A stretch of 64,000 nt of DNA from Humidesulfovibrio sp. (GCF_031082295.1 NZ_JAVHLD010000002.1:199867-263866); one strand, 5' to 3'; numbered from the stretch's first letter, positions 20,807 to 30,138 are shown. Translations and numbers: made by a program. The notes: generated from the sequence alone by a model not told the origin.

Positions 20807-21991
20807 TTACGGAACCACAATGATGGCTGCGCCGTCGTTGACCAGCGTGGCCCCGGCGGTGATGACCCGCTCGCCCAGCTTCAGCCCGCCGCGCACCAGC
20901 ACGCTGCGCCCGGTGACGTCGCCAAGCTCCACGCGGCGCGCCTGCGCCACGGTCTGGCCGTCCTTTTCCGCTGCCACATAGACCATGTACCCCTTGGGGT
21001 CGTCGGGCGGGCGCACAACGGACTGCAAAGGAACACTTGCCACGGTCGACGAACCCTCCGCGGTCGGGGACGCTCCCGCGTCCTGTCCGCCGAGCCCCTC
21101 AAGACGCACAGTGGCGATCATGCCGTCCTTGAGCAGCGCGTCGGGGTTGGGAATGGTCAGCTCGATGTCGAAGACGCGGCTCTTGGGGTCAGCCGAGGGC
21201 GAAACCGCCGTGACCTTGCCGGAGAACTCGCGGCCCGCGAGAGCGTCCACGACAACAGTCAGGGGCGAACCGGGCTTGATGCGCGCCTGCATGGTGTCGG
21301 GCACGCCGAACACGGCCTTTACGGACGAGAGGTCCACCAGCACGAAGGCCTTGGTGCCGCTTGAAACCAGGGTGCCGTGCTCCACGCTGCGGCTGGCCAC
21401 CACGCCGTCCAGGGGCGACTTGAGCTGCGAGTCGGCGAACTGGATGTTGGCCTGCTCCAACTGGGCGCGCGCGCCGTCGAGCTTGGCGCGGGCCACGCCC
21501 AGGCGCTCCTGCGAGCGGTCGAACTCGCTCTTGGCAAGATAGCCGCCCGCCACAAGGGACTGCGAGCGCTCGAAATCCTTTTGCGCCTGCACCAGCGAGG
21601 CCTTGGCCTCCTCCATGGCGGCGCGGGCCTGGTTGGCGCGGGCGGCGTGGTCCTGCGGATCCAGGCGTGCCAGCACCATGCCGCGGGAGACCTTGTCGCC
21701 GGCGCGCAGCTCGCGCTTGGCTCCGTCGGGTCCCGGCACGGCGACGATCTCGCGCACGTAGCCGCCGACCTTGAAGGCCAGCTCCACCTGCTCGCGCGGG
21801 GTGATGTTGGCCGAGTAGCGCAGGCCGGAGGCCTCGCCGGCGCCTTCAACGGCCTTCACCCGAACCGGAACCGGGGCGCTGCGGGGCGGCTTGGTCTTGG
21901 AGAATGTGTTGGCGGCAACGGCAAGAGCGATGACCAGGATCATCACCCCAACAACCAACGTTTTTCTGCTCACCGGGAGATTCAGCTTCAT
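20807..21991 (-). CDS. RND efflux periplasmic adaptor (membrane fusion protein)
   Basis: A 394-aa adaptor with an N-terminal anchor helix (residues 10-30), a lipoyl/barrel-sandwich half (YVREIVAVPG), an alpha-helical hairpin of about 90 residues (ARANQARAAMEEAKASLVQA onward), the second lipoyl half (SPLDGVVASRSVEHGTLVSSG) and a beta-barrel. It joins the RND pump to an outer-membrane channel. GGAG seven bases before the ATG overlaps the tetR stop, so translation is coupled; the pump gene follows after 57 bases. Confidence 0.93.
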   Translation of the reverse strand: MKLNLPVSRKTLVVGVMILVIALAVAANTFSKTKPPRSAPVPVRVKAVEGAGEASGLRYSANITPREQVELAFKVGGYVREIVAVPGPDGAKRELRAGDKVSRGMVLARLDPQDHAARANQARAAMEEAKASLVQAQKDFERSQSLVAGGYLAKSEFDRSQERLGVARAKLDGARAQLEQANIQFADSQLKSPLDGVVASRSVEHGTLVSSGTKAFVLVDLSSVKAVFGVPDTMQARIKPGSPLTVVVDALAGREFSGKVTAVSPSADPKSRVFDIELTIPNPDALLKDGMIATVRLEGLGGQDAGASPTAEGSSTVASVPLQSVVRPPDDPKGYMVYVAAEKDGQTVAQARRVELGDVTGRSVLVRGGLKLGERVITAGATLVNDGAAIIVVP

Positions 21992-21995
21992 GGCG

Positions 21996-22637
21996 CTACT
22001 CCTTGAAACCCTTCATGCGCTCAATGCCTGCCAGCGAGTACTCGAAGATGAAGTTCGCCAGCAGCTCCACGCCCAGGCTCTCCAGGGCCATCTCCGGGCA
22101 CATGCGGCGAATGACGGCCCGCATATGGTCGAACAACAGGCAGTAGCCCACCACCCCCGCCGCGCAGAGGTGCGCGGAACGTTCATCGCTCTCAGGCATC
22201 AGCTCGCGCACGATGCCCAGGAGAACCTCATGCTGGGGCATGATGAAGCGCTCCATGATCACGTCGAACTGGTCCGAGGGGTCGATGAACTCCTTGGTGA
22301 GGAGCATGCCGAGCTTTTCGTACAGCGGGTCGCCGTCGCCGAGAAACTTGTACAGCAGGGAGCGCACGTAGGCCTTGAGGCGGTCCTTGGCAGGCGCGCC
22401 GGGGGCAAGGTCCATGTCGATGGGGAACCGGAGATGCGCGGCTTGCATGTACTCGGCCAGCACGGCCATGAACAGCTTCTCCTTGCTGCCGAAATAGTAG
22501 TTCACGGCCGCGACGTTGGCCCCAGCCTTGGCGCAGATGTCACGCACCGTGGCCTCCTTGACCCCGCGTTCGGCGAACACCTCGCGCGCGGCGGCGAGCA
22601 ACCTCTCCCTCGTTCCGGCGTCAGCTTGATCCTGCAT
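21996..22637 (-). CDS. TetR-family repressor of the efflux operon
   Basis: A 213-aa TetR/AcrR regulator. The N-terminal helix-turn-helix runs from RERLLAAAREVFAERG through ATVRDICAKAG to VNYYFGSKEKLF; the C-terminal part is the ligand domain. ATG at 22637 is preferred over the one at 22664 because GGAGGG lies five bases before it and 22664 sits almost on the predicted transcription start. Being first in the operon with a dyad over the promoter, it probably represses itself and the pump until an inducer binds. Confidence 0.92.
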   Translation of the reverse strand: MQDQADAGTRERLLAAAREVFAERGVKEATVRDICAKAGANVAAVNYYFGSKEKLFMAVLAEYMQAAHLRFPIDMDLAPGAPAKDRLKAYVRSLLYKFLGDGDPLYEKLGMLLTKEFIDPSDQFDVIMERFIMPQHEVLLGIVRELMPESDERSAHLCAAGVVGYCLLFDHMRAVIRRMCPEMALESLGVELLANFIFEYSLAGIERMKGFKE

Positions 22638-22667
22638 GGCAACCCTCCAAACATCGTTTGACACATG

Positions 22668-22708
22668 GCGTTAAAACGCTGTTTAATACCGTGTTCATCG
22701 CCTGTCAA
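22668..22708 (-). promoter_or_regulatory. tetR-efflux promoter with overlapping operator-like dyad
   Basis: On the minus strand TTGACA (22708-22703), a 17-bp spacer and TAAACA (22685-22680). Immediately downstream the dyad GCGTT-AA-AACGC (22668-22679) covers the predicted start, where a repressor would block initiation. The TetR product of the first gene is the obvious candidate. Confidence 0.5.
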
Positions 22709-22756
22709 CCGTCTTGCGAAATAAAGGAGCGCACCTTGAGCGGTCACGTTGTCGGC

Positions 22757-22786
22757 TTGTCAGAGTGCTGGCGCGTAAGGTAGGAT
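22757..22786 (+). promoter_or_regulatory. candidate promoter for ubiD-family gene
   Basis: TTGTCA (22757-22762), 18 bp, TAGGAT (22781-22786). It would start transcription about 20 nt before the ATG at 22814. Confidence 0.35.
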
Positions 22787-22813
22787 GAAAAAAACGACCC
22801 CCGCGAGGATTCC

Positions 22814-24259
22814 ATGCCCTACAAGGACTTGCAGGATTTTCTGAAGCATCTGGACAAGAACGGCGAGATCAAGCGCATCGACGCGGAACTCGACCCCTAC
22901 CTTGAAATCGCCGAGGTCACGGACCGGGTGAGCAAGAAATTTGGCCCTGCCCTGCTCTTCCAGCAGGTCAAGGGGTCCAAGTTCCCGGTGCTGACCAACA
23001 TGTTCGGCTCCTACAAGCGCATGAACATGGCGCTGGACAGCGAGAACCTGGACGCGCTGGGCGAACGCATCCACGAATACCTGGAGATCGAGCGGCCCGA
23101 CGGCATCATCAAGAAACTGCAGATGATTCCCAAGCTCTCCAAGCTCACCAACATCTTCCCGGACCACGTGAAGCGCGGCTCCTGCCAGGACGTCGTCCTC
23201 ACCGGAGACGCGGTGGACCTGTCCATCCTGCCGGTGCTGACCACCTGGCCGGGCGACGCCGGACCGTTCATCACCCTGCCGGTGGTCTTCACCAAGAACC
23301 CCGAGACCGGCGTGCGCAACGCGGGCATGTATCGCATGCAGGTGTACGACAAGAACACCACCGGAATGCACTGGCACCGGCACAAGGGCGGGGCCTATCA
23401 CTACCACCTGGCCGAGAAGCTGGGCAAACGGCTCGAAGTCGCCGTGGCCATCGGCCCGGATCCGGCCGTTACCTATGCCGCCACCGCGCCAATCCCCGAC
23501 GAGATCGACGAGATGCTCTTCGCGGGCTTTTTGCGCAACCAGCCGGTGGAGCTGGTCAAGTGCAAGACCGTGGACCTGGAGGTTCCGGCCACCAGCCAGT
23601 TCGTGCTGGAAGGCTATGTCGATCCCAAGGAGCGCCGCCGCGAAGGTCCCTTCGGCGACCACACGGGCTACTACTCCCTGGCCGACGACTATCCGGTGTT
23701 CCACGTCACGGCCATCACTCACAGGAACGACGCCATCTACCCCGCGACGCTCGTCGGCCCGCCCCCAATGGAGGACTGCTTCATGGGCAAGGCCACGGAG
23801 CGCCTGTTCCTGCCGCTCATCAAGAAGCAGCTGCCCGAGGTCATCGACATGAACCTGCCGCTGGAGGGGGTGTTCCACAACCTCTGCTTCGTCTCCATCG
23901 ACAAGCGCTACCCCGGCCAGGCGCGCAAGGTCATGTACGCGCTGTGGGGCATGGGCCAGATGATGTTCACCAAGATCATCGTGGTGGTGGACAAGAACAT
24001 CAACGTGCAAAACGTCTCCGAAGTCCTCTGGCGCATCGGCAACAACGTCGACCCCAGGCGCGACATCGCCATCCTCGAAGGCCCGCTGGACGCTCTCGAC
24101 CACGCCTCGCCGCTGGCGTTCTACGGTGGGAAGATGGGCATCGACGCCACCAAGAAAGGCCCGGAGGACGGGCACTACCGCGAATGGCCGAGCACCCTGC
24201 GCATGGACGAGGGCGTCAAGGCCAAGGTCGACGCCCTGTGGGACAAGCTGGGGCTCTAG
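22814..24259 (+). CDS. UbiD-family prenylated-FMN-dependent decarboxylase
   Basis: UbiD enzymes remove (or add) carboxyl groups on aromatic or unsaturated acids using prenylated FMN made by UbiX, whose gene lies 1 kb downstream. The 481-aa protein begins YKDLQDFLKHLDKNGEIKRI, has the cofactor-site segment MYRMQVYDKNTTGMHWHRHK and the acid-rich EGPFGDHTGYYS. GAGGA precedes the ATG. The likely role in a respiring anaerobe is decarboxylation of the menaquinone (futalosine-route) or 4-hydroxybenzoate-type precursor; substrate assignment is inference. Confidence 0.92.
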   Translation: MPYKDLQDFLKHLDKNGEIKRIDAELDPYLEIAEVTDRVSKKFGPALLFQQVKGSKFPVLTNMFGSYKRMNMALDSENLDALGERIHEYLEIERPDGIIKKLQMIPKLSKLTNIFPDHVKRGSCQDVVLTGDAVDLSILPVLTTWPGDAGPFITLPVVFTKNPETGVRNAGMYRMQVYDKNTTGMHWHRHKGGAYHYHLAEKLGKRLEVAVAIGPDPAVTYAATAPIPDEIDEMLFAGFLRNQPVELVKCKTVDLEVPATSQFVLEGYVDPKERRREGPFGDHTGYYSLADDYPVFHVTAITHRNDAIYPATLVGPPPMEDCFMGKATERLFLPLIKKQLPEVIDMNLPLEGVFHNLCFVSIDKRYPGQARKVMYALWGMGQMMFTKIIVVVDKNINVQNVSEVLWRIGNNVDPRRDIAILEGPLDALDHASPLAFYGGKMGIDATKKGPEDGHYREWPSTLRMDEGVKAKVDALWDKLGL

Positions 24260-24383
24260 CCGCCCCGGAGCCCGCAACCGCCGCGCAACCGCCGACGCAA
24301 CCGCACCTCCGTCCCGGCACGGCAAGGCCGACTTGGCCCCCGTGCCGGGACATGTCGCAGGCAACCCAAAGGCATAGAACCGC

Positions 24384-25214
24384 GTGAGAACCAACGCTCC
24401 GAATAGCGCGGCGAAGCGCCTTGCCTCGCTCCTGGCCTGCTGCCTGCTTGCCTTCACGCTGCTGTCCTGCGGCGACAAGGACAAGGCGGAGCGGGAGCCT
24501 GGCGAAAAGGCCCAGGAAACCGCGCAGCCCAGGGGCAACACCCGCGAGGACTCGTTCCAGGGCGCCAAGCGGACCCTCGAACGGCTCGTCTACAGCGACC
24601 ACCGCATCACCTTCTACTGCCAGGCGCCTTTCGGCGAGGATGGCGCGGTCAGCCTGCCGCCCGGATTCACCACGCCGAAGCACCGCGAGCGGGCCAGACG
24701 CATCGAGTGGGAGCACGTGGTCCCGGCCGAGAACTTCGGCCGCACGTTCCCGGAATGGCGCGACGGTCACCCGGACTGCCAGGACAGGCGCGGCCCGTTC
24801 AAGGGCAGAAAATGCGCCGAGCGGGTGAGCAAGGAGTACCGGTTGATGCAGGCGGACATGTACAACCTCTACCCGGCCATCGGCGCGGTCAACGCCTTGC
24901 GCAGCAACTACAGCTTCGCCATGCTGCCCGGTGCGCCCAATTCCTTCGGCACCTGCGCCATGAAGATCGAGGGCAACAAGGCCGAACCGCCGGAGCACGC
25001 CCGAGGCGCCATCGCCCGCACCACGAAGTACATGGCCTGGGCGTATCCCCGCTTCAACCTCAGCCGCCAGCAGGAGCAGCTCATGAACGCCTGGGACGAC
25101 ATGTATCCCGTGGATCAGTGGGAATGCACCCGCGCCAGGCGCATCGAGGACAGCCAGGGCAACGAGAACCCCCTGGTCAAGACGCAGTGCCAGCAGGCAG
25201 GGCTTTGGCAATAG
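24384..25214 (+). CDS. endonuclease I (EndA/NucM) lipoprotein
   Basis: A 276-aa nuclease with a lipoprotein signal (LLAFTLLSC, lipidated Cys near residue 29), unlike periplasmic E. coli EndA, which is soluble. RIEWEHVVPAENFG contains the catalytic His of the beta-beta-alpha metal finger. MQADMYNLYPAIGAVN, FGTCAMKIEG and RGAIARTTKYM match EndA closely. The GTG start at 24384 has only a weak ribosome-binding site. It likely degrades extracellular or periplasmic DNA. It interrupts the ubiD-ubiX pair. Confidence 0.9.
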   Translation: MRTNAPNSAAKRLASLLACCLLAFTLLSCGDKDKAEREPGEKAQETAQPRGNTREDSFQGAKRTLERLVYSDHRITFYCQAPFGEDGAVSLPPGFTTPKHRERARRIEWEHVVPAENFGRTFPEWRDGHPDCQDRRGPFKGRKCAERVSKEYRLMQADMYNLYPAIGAVNALRSNYSFAMLPGAPNSFGTCAMKIEGNKAEPPEHARGAIARTTKYMAWAYPRFNLSRQQEQLMNAWDDMYPVDQWECTRARRIEDSQGNENPLVKTQCQQAGLWQ

Positions 25215-25302
25215 CAGCGGCGCGACCGTGCGCATTGCAAATCGCGTGGAGTTTCCTTACGCTAGATGTGGCCGGGAATTCATGGTCCGGCAAAGGGAGA
25301 AT

Positions 25303-25869
25303 ATGACCACGCAACGCATCCTTCTCGCAGTCACCGGGGCCAGCGGCCCGCAGTACGCCATGGCTCTGGCCCGGGCGCTCAGTGGTCGCGAGGACATCGA
25401 ACTGCACCTGATCTTGTCGGAGGCGGCCAAGAAGGTCATCGCCCTGGAGGCCGACTTCGGCCCCGAGGATCTGCTCAAGCTGGCGCACGCGAGCCATGAC
25501 GAGAAGAACATCGCCGCAGGCCCGGCCAGCGGCTCCTGGCGGCACGCGGGCATGATCGTGTGCCCCTGCTCCATGGCCAGCCTGGGGGCCATCGCCCACG
25601 GCCTGGGAACCAATCTCATTCACCGCGCCGCGGACGTGACCCTGAAGGAAGGCCGCAAGCTGGTGCTGGTCACCCGCGAGACCCCGCTCAACCTTATCCA
25701 TATAAAGAACATGCTCGCCGCCAAGGAGGCCGGGGCCGACATCGTGCCCGCCAGCCCGGGGTTCTACCACCGGCCCAAGAGCATCGACGACCTGGTGAAC
25801 CATCTGGCCGGGCGCATCCTCGACCAACTGGGCATCGACAACGCCTTGTTCAAGCGCTGGGGCGAATAG
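25303..25869 (+). CDS. ubiX: UbiX flavin prenyltransferase
   Basis: UbiX attaches dimethylallyl phosphate to FMN to make the cofactor of UbiD. The 188-aa product starts with the Rossmann-like LLAVTGASGPQYA. Later motifs are CPCSMASLGAIAHG (FMN contact), RAADVTLKEGRKLVLVTRETPL and ASPGFYHRP, all standard. ATG at 25303 is chosen because it gives the normal family length and start; GGGAG is close upstream. It pairs functionally with the UbiD-type gene at 22814. Confidence 0.95.
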   Translation: MTTQRILLAVTGASGPQYAMALARALSGREDIELHLILSEAAKKVIALEADFGPEDLLKLAHASHDEKNIAAGPASGSWRHAGMIVCPCSMASLGAIAHGLGTNLIHRAADVTLKEGRKLVLVTRETPLNLIHIKNMLAAKEAGADIVPASPGFYHRPKSIDDLVNHLAGRILDQLGIDNALFKRWGE

Positions 25870-25901
25870 CCGCCAGTTGATGACAGGAAGGAGGAACGGC
25901 C

Positions 25902-26585
25902 ATGCTGCTCACCTGGTTCGGACATTCCAACTTCATGCTGCAGGAAGACGGTCTCACGGTGCTCATCGACCCGTTTTTCGAAGGCAACCCCAAGGCTCCC
26001 ACCGGCTGGAAGAAGTGCATCGGCCACGTAGACGCGGTTCTCGTCACCCATGACCACGGCGACCACGTCGGTCAGGCGGCGGAGATCGCGCAAGGCACCG
26101 GGGCCAAGCTGGTGTGCCTTTTCGATCTCGCCCCGAAGATGCAGGCCAGGGGGCTGCACGCGGAACAGGTCCTCGGCATGAACATGGGGGGGACCGTCCA
26201 CATGGGCGCGTTGCGCGTAAAGATGGTCCAGGCCGTGCACTCCTCGGCCACAGGCTCGCCAGCCGGTTTCATCATCAGCTTTCCCGGCGGGTTCTGCGCC
26301 TATCACTCGGGCGACACGGCCCTGTTCTCGGACATGAAGCTCTTTCGCCGCTTTTTCGACATCGACCTGGCCATGCTGCCCATGGGGGGCTGGTTCACCA
26401 TGGACGCCGTGGAGGCCGCCGTGGCGTGCTCGTTTCTGCACTGCAGGAACGTGGCGCCGATGCACTGGGGCACCTTCCCGATCCTGGCCCAGGAAACCGA
26501 CGCCTTTGCCGTTGCGCTGAAGGAATACGCGCCGGACACGCATCTCGTTGCGCTGACTCCGGGCGTGCCCGTGGAAGTGGCCTAG
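25902..26585 (+). CDS. UPF0173-family metal-dependent hydrolase (MBL fold)
   Basis: A 227-aa metallo-beta-lactamase-fold protein. TWFGHSNFML at the N-terminus, the metal-binding THDHGDH and later HSGDTALF and MHWGTF define UPF0173. Cellular substrate unknown. GGAGGAACGGCC gives a strong ribosome-binding site. Its stop overlaps the uvrC stop head-on in the sequence CTAG (26582-26585). Confidence 0.9.
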   Translation: MLLTWFGHSNFMLQEDGLTVLIDPFFEGNPKAPTGWKKCIGHVDAVLVTHDHGDHVGQAAEIAQGTGAKLVCLFDLAPKMQARGLHAEQVLGMNMGGTVHMGALRVKMVQAVHSSATGSPAGFIISFPGGFCAYHSGDTALFSDMKLFRRFFDIDLAMLPMGGWFTMDAVEAAVACSFLHCRNVAPMHWGTFPILAQETDAFAVALKEYAPDTHLVALTPGVPVEVA

Positions 26586-28408
26586 CCGTCCTCCGCTGCT
26601 GGCGCAGGAGAGCCAAGGGCCAGGACAATGCGAGCGGCCAGGGCCGGGCCGACGCCGCGCACCTGGGCCAAACGCTCTGGCCCGGCCTCGCGCATGGCGT
26701 CAAGCGATCCGAACGCGTCCCAGAGCCGTCGCGCCAGGGCCGCCCCAAGGCCCGGGACTTCCAGCAGCGCGCTGTCCAGGCGCTTCTTGCGTCCAGCCTG
26801 ACGCGTCTTGCTGATGACGAAGCGGTGGGCGGCGTCGCGCACGCGTTGCAGAAACAGCAGCGCCGGACTTCCGGCCTTGAGCGCCACGGGGTTCCTGCGG
26901 CCGGGCCGGAACACCCGGTCCTCCAGCTCTCCGGCCCTGCGGCTCGGCCCCTTGGCGATGGACGCGCACTCGAATTCCTCCCCGGCACCGGCCTCGGCAA
27001 GCGCGCGCACCACCGCCGCCAGTTGCCCACGCCCCCCGTCCACCAGCAGCAGATCCGGCCAGGGCGGACCGGACTCCACGCGCCGCAACGCCCACTGGGC
27101 CAAGGCAGCATAGTCGTCGCCCGTGCCCTCGGCGCCCGGAAGAGCGTAAACCCGGTAATCCGGCTTCACCGCGACGCAGTCCTCAAACACCACCACCCCG
27201 GCGCGCACGCTCCCGCCTGCAAGGTGCGAGATGTCGACGCATTCGATGCGCCTGGGCGCGCGCGGCAGGTTCAGGGCGCGCTCCAACTGCCCCGGCACGT
27301 CCTGGGAGGAATCGGCGCGGTGGGCAGTGAGTGCAAGGTTGGCGGCCATGTCGAGCAGGCGGCGTTCATCCTCGCCGCGCGGCTTGGCCAGGCGCACCGG
27401 GCCGTCACGGCGCTCGGCCAGCAGCTCAGCCAGCTCGCCCGACAACTCTCCATCGGAAATGTCGTGCGACAGCACAATGCGCCCGGGGATGTAGCGCCCC
27501 TGGCTATAGAACTGAGGCAGGAAACTCCCCAAGGCCTCAGGGATGTCAGCCTTGCCCAACCCCCGCCAGTGGTAGGTCTTCTGTTCAAGCAGCTGCCCGG
27601 CCCTCACGAACAGCATCCCCAGCCCAAGGCCGTCACCAGCGGTAACCACCGCCAGCACATCCCGGTCCAGGGCATCGCGCAGCACCGAGGCCTGGCCTTC
27701 CAGCGTCTTCTCGATGGCGGCGATCTGGTCGCGCAGCAGGGCCGCTTCCTCATAGCGCAGCTCCGCTGAGGCCTTAAGCATGCGAGCCTTCAGGTCGCGC
27801 ACCAGCGAGCCCGAGCGACCGGAGAGGAACTGCTCCACCTGGGCCACCATTTCATGGTAGCGGGCGGGATCGACGGGCAGGCAGCACGGACCGAGGCACT
27901 GGCCGATCTGGTGATACAGGCAAGGCCGCACGCGATTCTTGAAGGAGCGGTCTGAACACCGGCGAAGCGGGAATATTTCCCCGACAAGCTTAAGCGTCGC
28001 ACGCGCAGCGGAAGCCGAGGAAAACGGACCGAAATAGGCGGAGCCGTCGCGCAAGACCTGGCGGGTCATGGTCAGGCGAGGGTATTCGGAACGCTTGTCC
28101 AGCTTGAAGAGAAGCGAGCGCTTGTCGTCCCGAAGGACGATGTTGTAGCGGGGCCTGTGCTTCTTGATGAGGCTATCTTCAAGGAGCAGAGCCTCTTTTT
28201 CAGTGGAAACAAGCAGCAAATCAATATGGTCGACCTTGCCCAGAAGAGCGATGGTCTTGGGGGCATGGTCCGAACTCGCCCGAAAATATGAGGCAAGGCG
28301 CTTGCGCAGGCTTTTGGCCTTGCCGACATAAAGGATCCGCCCGGAGCCATCCTTCATTAAATAGACGCCCGGAGCCTCGGGATAGTCCTGGGCGGAAAAT
28401 GCTATCAT
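26582..28408 (-). CDS. uvrC: excinuclease ABC subunit C (UvrC)
   Basis: UvrC makes both incisions in nucleotide-excision repair. The 608-aa product has the N-terminal GIY-YIG nuclease (APGVYLMKDGSGRILYVGKA), a Cys patch (C-x7-C-x3-CC, residues about 150-180), the UVR motif region (ELRYEEAALLRDQIAAIEK), the RNase H-like nuclease RIECVDISHLAG, and tandem helix-hairpin-helix motifs at the end (VPGLGAALARRL, VRGVGPALAARI). ATG at 28408 with GGAG upstream is chosen; the 22-residue upstream extension is not conserved. Confidence 0.96.
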   Translation of the reverse strand: MIAFSAQDYPEAPGVYLMKDGSGRILYVGKAKSLRKRLASYFRASSDHAPKTIALLGKVDHIDLLLVSTEKEALLLEDSLIKKHRPRYNIVLRDDKRSLLFKLDKRSEYPRLTMTRQVLRDGSAYFGPFSSASAARATLKLVGEIFPLRRCSDRSFKNRVRPCLYHQIGQCLGPCCLPVDPARYHEMVAQVEQFLSGRSGSLVRDLKARMLKASAELRYEEAALLRDQIAAIEKTLEGQASVLRDALDRDVLAVVTAGDGLGLGMLFVRAGQLLEQKTYHWRGLGKADIPEALGSFLPQFYSQGRYIPGRIVLSHDISDGELSGELAELLAERRDGPVRLAKPRGEDERRLLDMAANLALTAHRADSSQDVPGQLERALNLPRAPRRIECVDISHLAGGSVRAGVVVFEDCVAVKPDYRVYALPGAEGTGDDYAALAQWALRRVESGPPWPDLLLVDGGRGQLAAVVRALAEAGAGEEFECASIAKGPSRRAGELEDRVFRPGRRNPVALKAGSPALLFLQRVRDAAHRFVISKTRQAGRKKRLDSALLEVPGLGAALARRLWDAFGSLDAMREAGPERLAQVRGVGPALAARIVLALGSPAPAAEDG

Positions 28409-28510
28409 TCTTTTCAGCTCCAAGGAGTTAAGAAATACAATCCGCTGAACAACGTTGGGAAATTTGGTATACAATTAAAAAGTTCCGTGGTGAAAGCTAA
28501 AAAACTTGAC

Positions 28511-28528
28511 GGTAAAAAAAATTTAACT
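28511..28528 (+). promoter_or_regulatory. AT-rich dyad-like element upstream of porin 1
   Basis: GGTAAAAAAAATTTAACT agrees at 14 of 18 positions with the perfect palindrome upstream of porin 2. It lies 27 bp before the porin 1 -35, one helical turn further than in porins 2 and 3. Confidence 0.4.
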
Positions 28529-28555
28529 TTATTTCAAAAAATGCCTTCTGAGGTA

Positions 28556-28584
28556 TTGAACATCGTCCGAATAGAGGCTAGAAA
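28556..28584 (+). promoter_or_regulatory. promoter of porin 1
   Basis: TTGAAC (28556-28561), a 17-bp spacer, TAGAAA (28579-28584). The distance from the -10 to the ATG is 57 bases, almost identical in all three porin genes. Confidence 0.6.
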
Positions 28585-28641
28585 AGCATCGGTAACGTGG
28601 TTCAGGCTCGCGATTAGAACTTCTACCAAAGGAAGGAAAGG

Positions 28642-30114
28642 ATGAACAAGAAATTTGCACTGCTCATGGTGCTGGTGGCTGCCCTGGTCATGGGCACCAT
28701 TTCCAGCGCCGCCGCAGCCGAGATCAAAGCCAACGGAGCTTGGCAGATCGAAGCTGACTTTAACGTCAACAACGACTTCCAGAAGAAGGGCGGCGTCTCC
28801 GAAGACAAGACCTTCAATATCGCTCAGCGCGTGCGCCAGAGCTTCCAGTTCATCGCCAACGAGAACCTGAAAGGCGTCCTCGAAGTCCAGCTTGGCACCG
28901 CCAACTGGGGCACCGGCGCCCTGGGCATCGGCGCTGGCCGCTCCGCCAGCCTGACCGCCACTGGCTCCGCCTCCGCTGGTAACGGCAACTTCATGCTCCG
29001 CAAGGGCTATGTTGACTTCAAGTGGCCCGGCACCAAGGTCAACTTCCTCGTCGGCTTCCAGAGCCTGTCCCTGCCCTCCGCCGTTGGCGGCGGCAGCCCG
29101 GTTCTTGACGACCACTTCGCCGCCGCTGCGGCTGTTGTGCCCGTCACCGACGGCCTGTCCCTGGTTGGTGGCTTCGGTCGTCTTTACGACGCCAACTCTG
29201 CCACCTCCACCACCGCTGGCAACCTGTCCGGCTCCCACAACAATGGCGACGTGGCCTTCTTGATCGCCAACGTCGACATGTTCAAGGGCTTCTCCATCAA
29301 GCCTTGGGTTGCTTACGCCTCCCTGGGCAAGGACGTCGCTGGTGCCGGCACCGGCGCCACCGCGCTGGCCGGTTTCGCTGGTGCCAACTCCTCCGCCAAC
29401 GAAGGCGTTCGCGCCTACTGGGGCGGCGCCGCCTTCACCATGACCGCTTTCGACCCCTTCAAGGTCATGGCTGACTTCAACTACGGCAAGGCCACCTGGA
29501 ACAACCAGAGTTCCCTCAACAACGCCAAGGGCGGCCGTCAGGGCTTCCTGGCCGACATCGCTGTCGACTACACTGGCCTTTCCATGATGACCCCCTCCGT
29601 GTTCTTCGCTTACTCCAGCGGTGAGTCCGGAAACAGCACCGATGGTGGCAAGTCTGACCGCATGCCTGTCGTCGGCACCCCGCAAAACTACGCTCTGGGT
29701 TCCTTCTGGCTGCAGGGCGGCGACAGCTTGAACATGTCCTACAATGCTCCTTCGACCACCATGGGTTACTGGGCTCTTGGCCTGTCCCTGAAGGACATCA
29801 AGCTCATCGACAAGCTGTCCCACACCGTGCACCTGATCTACTTCAAGGGCACCAACGATCCTGACTTCCTGAAGGACACCACTGCTGGCAACGGCGTCAC
29901 CTACAGCAACTTCCTGACCAACAAGGACTCCCTGTGGGAAGTTGACGTGAACACCAAGTACCAGATCTACGATGAACTGTCCCTGGGTCTGGAACTCGGC
30001 TACATCAACCCCAGCTTCGACAAGGACACCTGGGGTGCTGTGAACGCCGACTACAGAAACTACGGCAGCACCTCCGCTTACAAGGCCAGCCTGCTGGTCA
30101 ACTACAGCTTCTAG
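28642..30114 (+). CDS. outer-membrane homotrimeric porin 1 (Desulfovibrio type)
   Basis: A 490-aa outer-membrane beta-barrel with an N-terminal signal peptide (residues 1-23, cleavage after SSAAAA). Mature start AEIKANGAWQIEADF, the block GIGAGRSASLTATG and a C-terminal aromatic residue (VNYSF) are typical of this porin family, abundant in Desulfovibrio. It admits small hydrophilic solutes. AAGGAAAGG precedes the ATG. It is the first of three paralogues, each with its own promoter and terminator. A 72-bp stretch (28991-29062) is identical to porin 2, suggesting recent recombination. Confidence 0.9.
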   Translation: MNKKFALLMVLVAALVMGTISSAAAAEIKANGAWQIEADFNVNNDFQKKGGVSEDKTFNIAQRVRQSFQFIANENLKGVLEVQLGTANWGTGALGIGAGRSASLTATGSASAGNGNFMLRKGYVDFKWPGTKVNFLVGFQSLSLPSAVGGGSPVLDDHFAAAAAVVPVTDGLSLVGGFGRLYDANSATSTTAGNLSGSHNNGDVAFLIANVDMFKGFSIKPWVAYASLGKDVAGAGTGATALAGFAGANSSANEGVRAYWGGAAFTMTAFDPFKVMADFNYGKATWNNQSSLNNAKGGRQGFLADIAVDYTGLSMMTPSVFFAYSSGESGNSTDGGKSDRMPVVGTPQNYALGSFWLQGGDSLNMSYNAPSTTMGYWALGLSLKDIKLIDKLSHTVHLIYFKGTNDPDFLKDTTAGNGVTYSNFLTNKDSLWEVDVNTKYQIYDELSLGLELGYINPSFDKDTWGAVNADYRNYGSTSAYKASLLVNYSF

Positions 30115-30138
30115 TTCTCTGTCACGAGCCTGACCACA

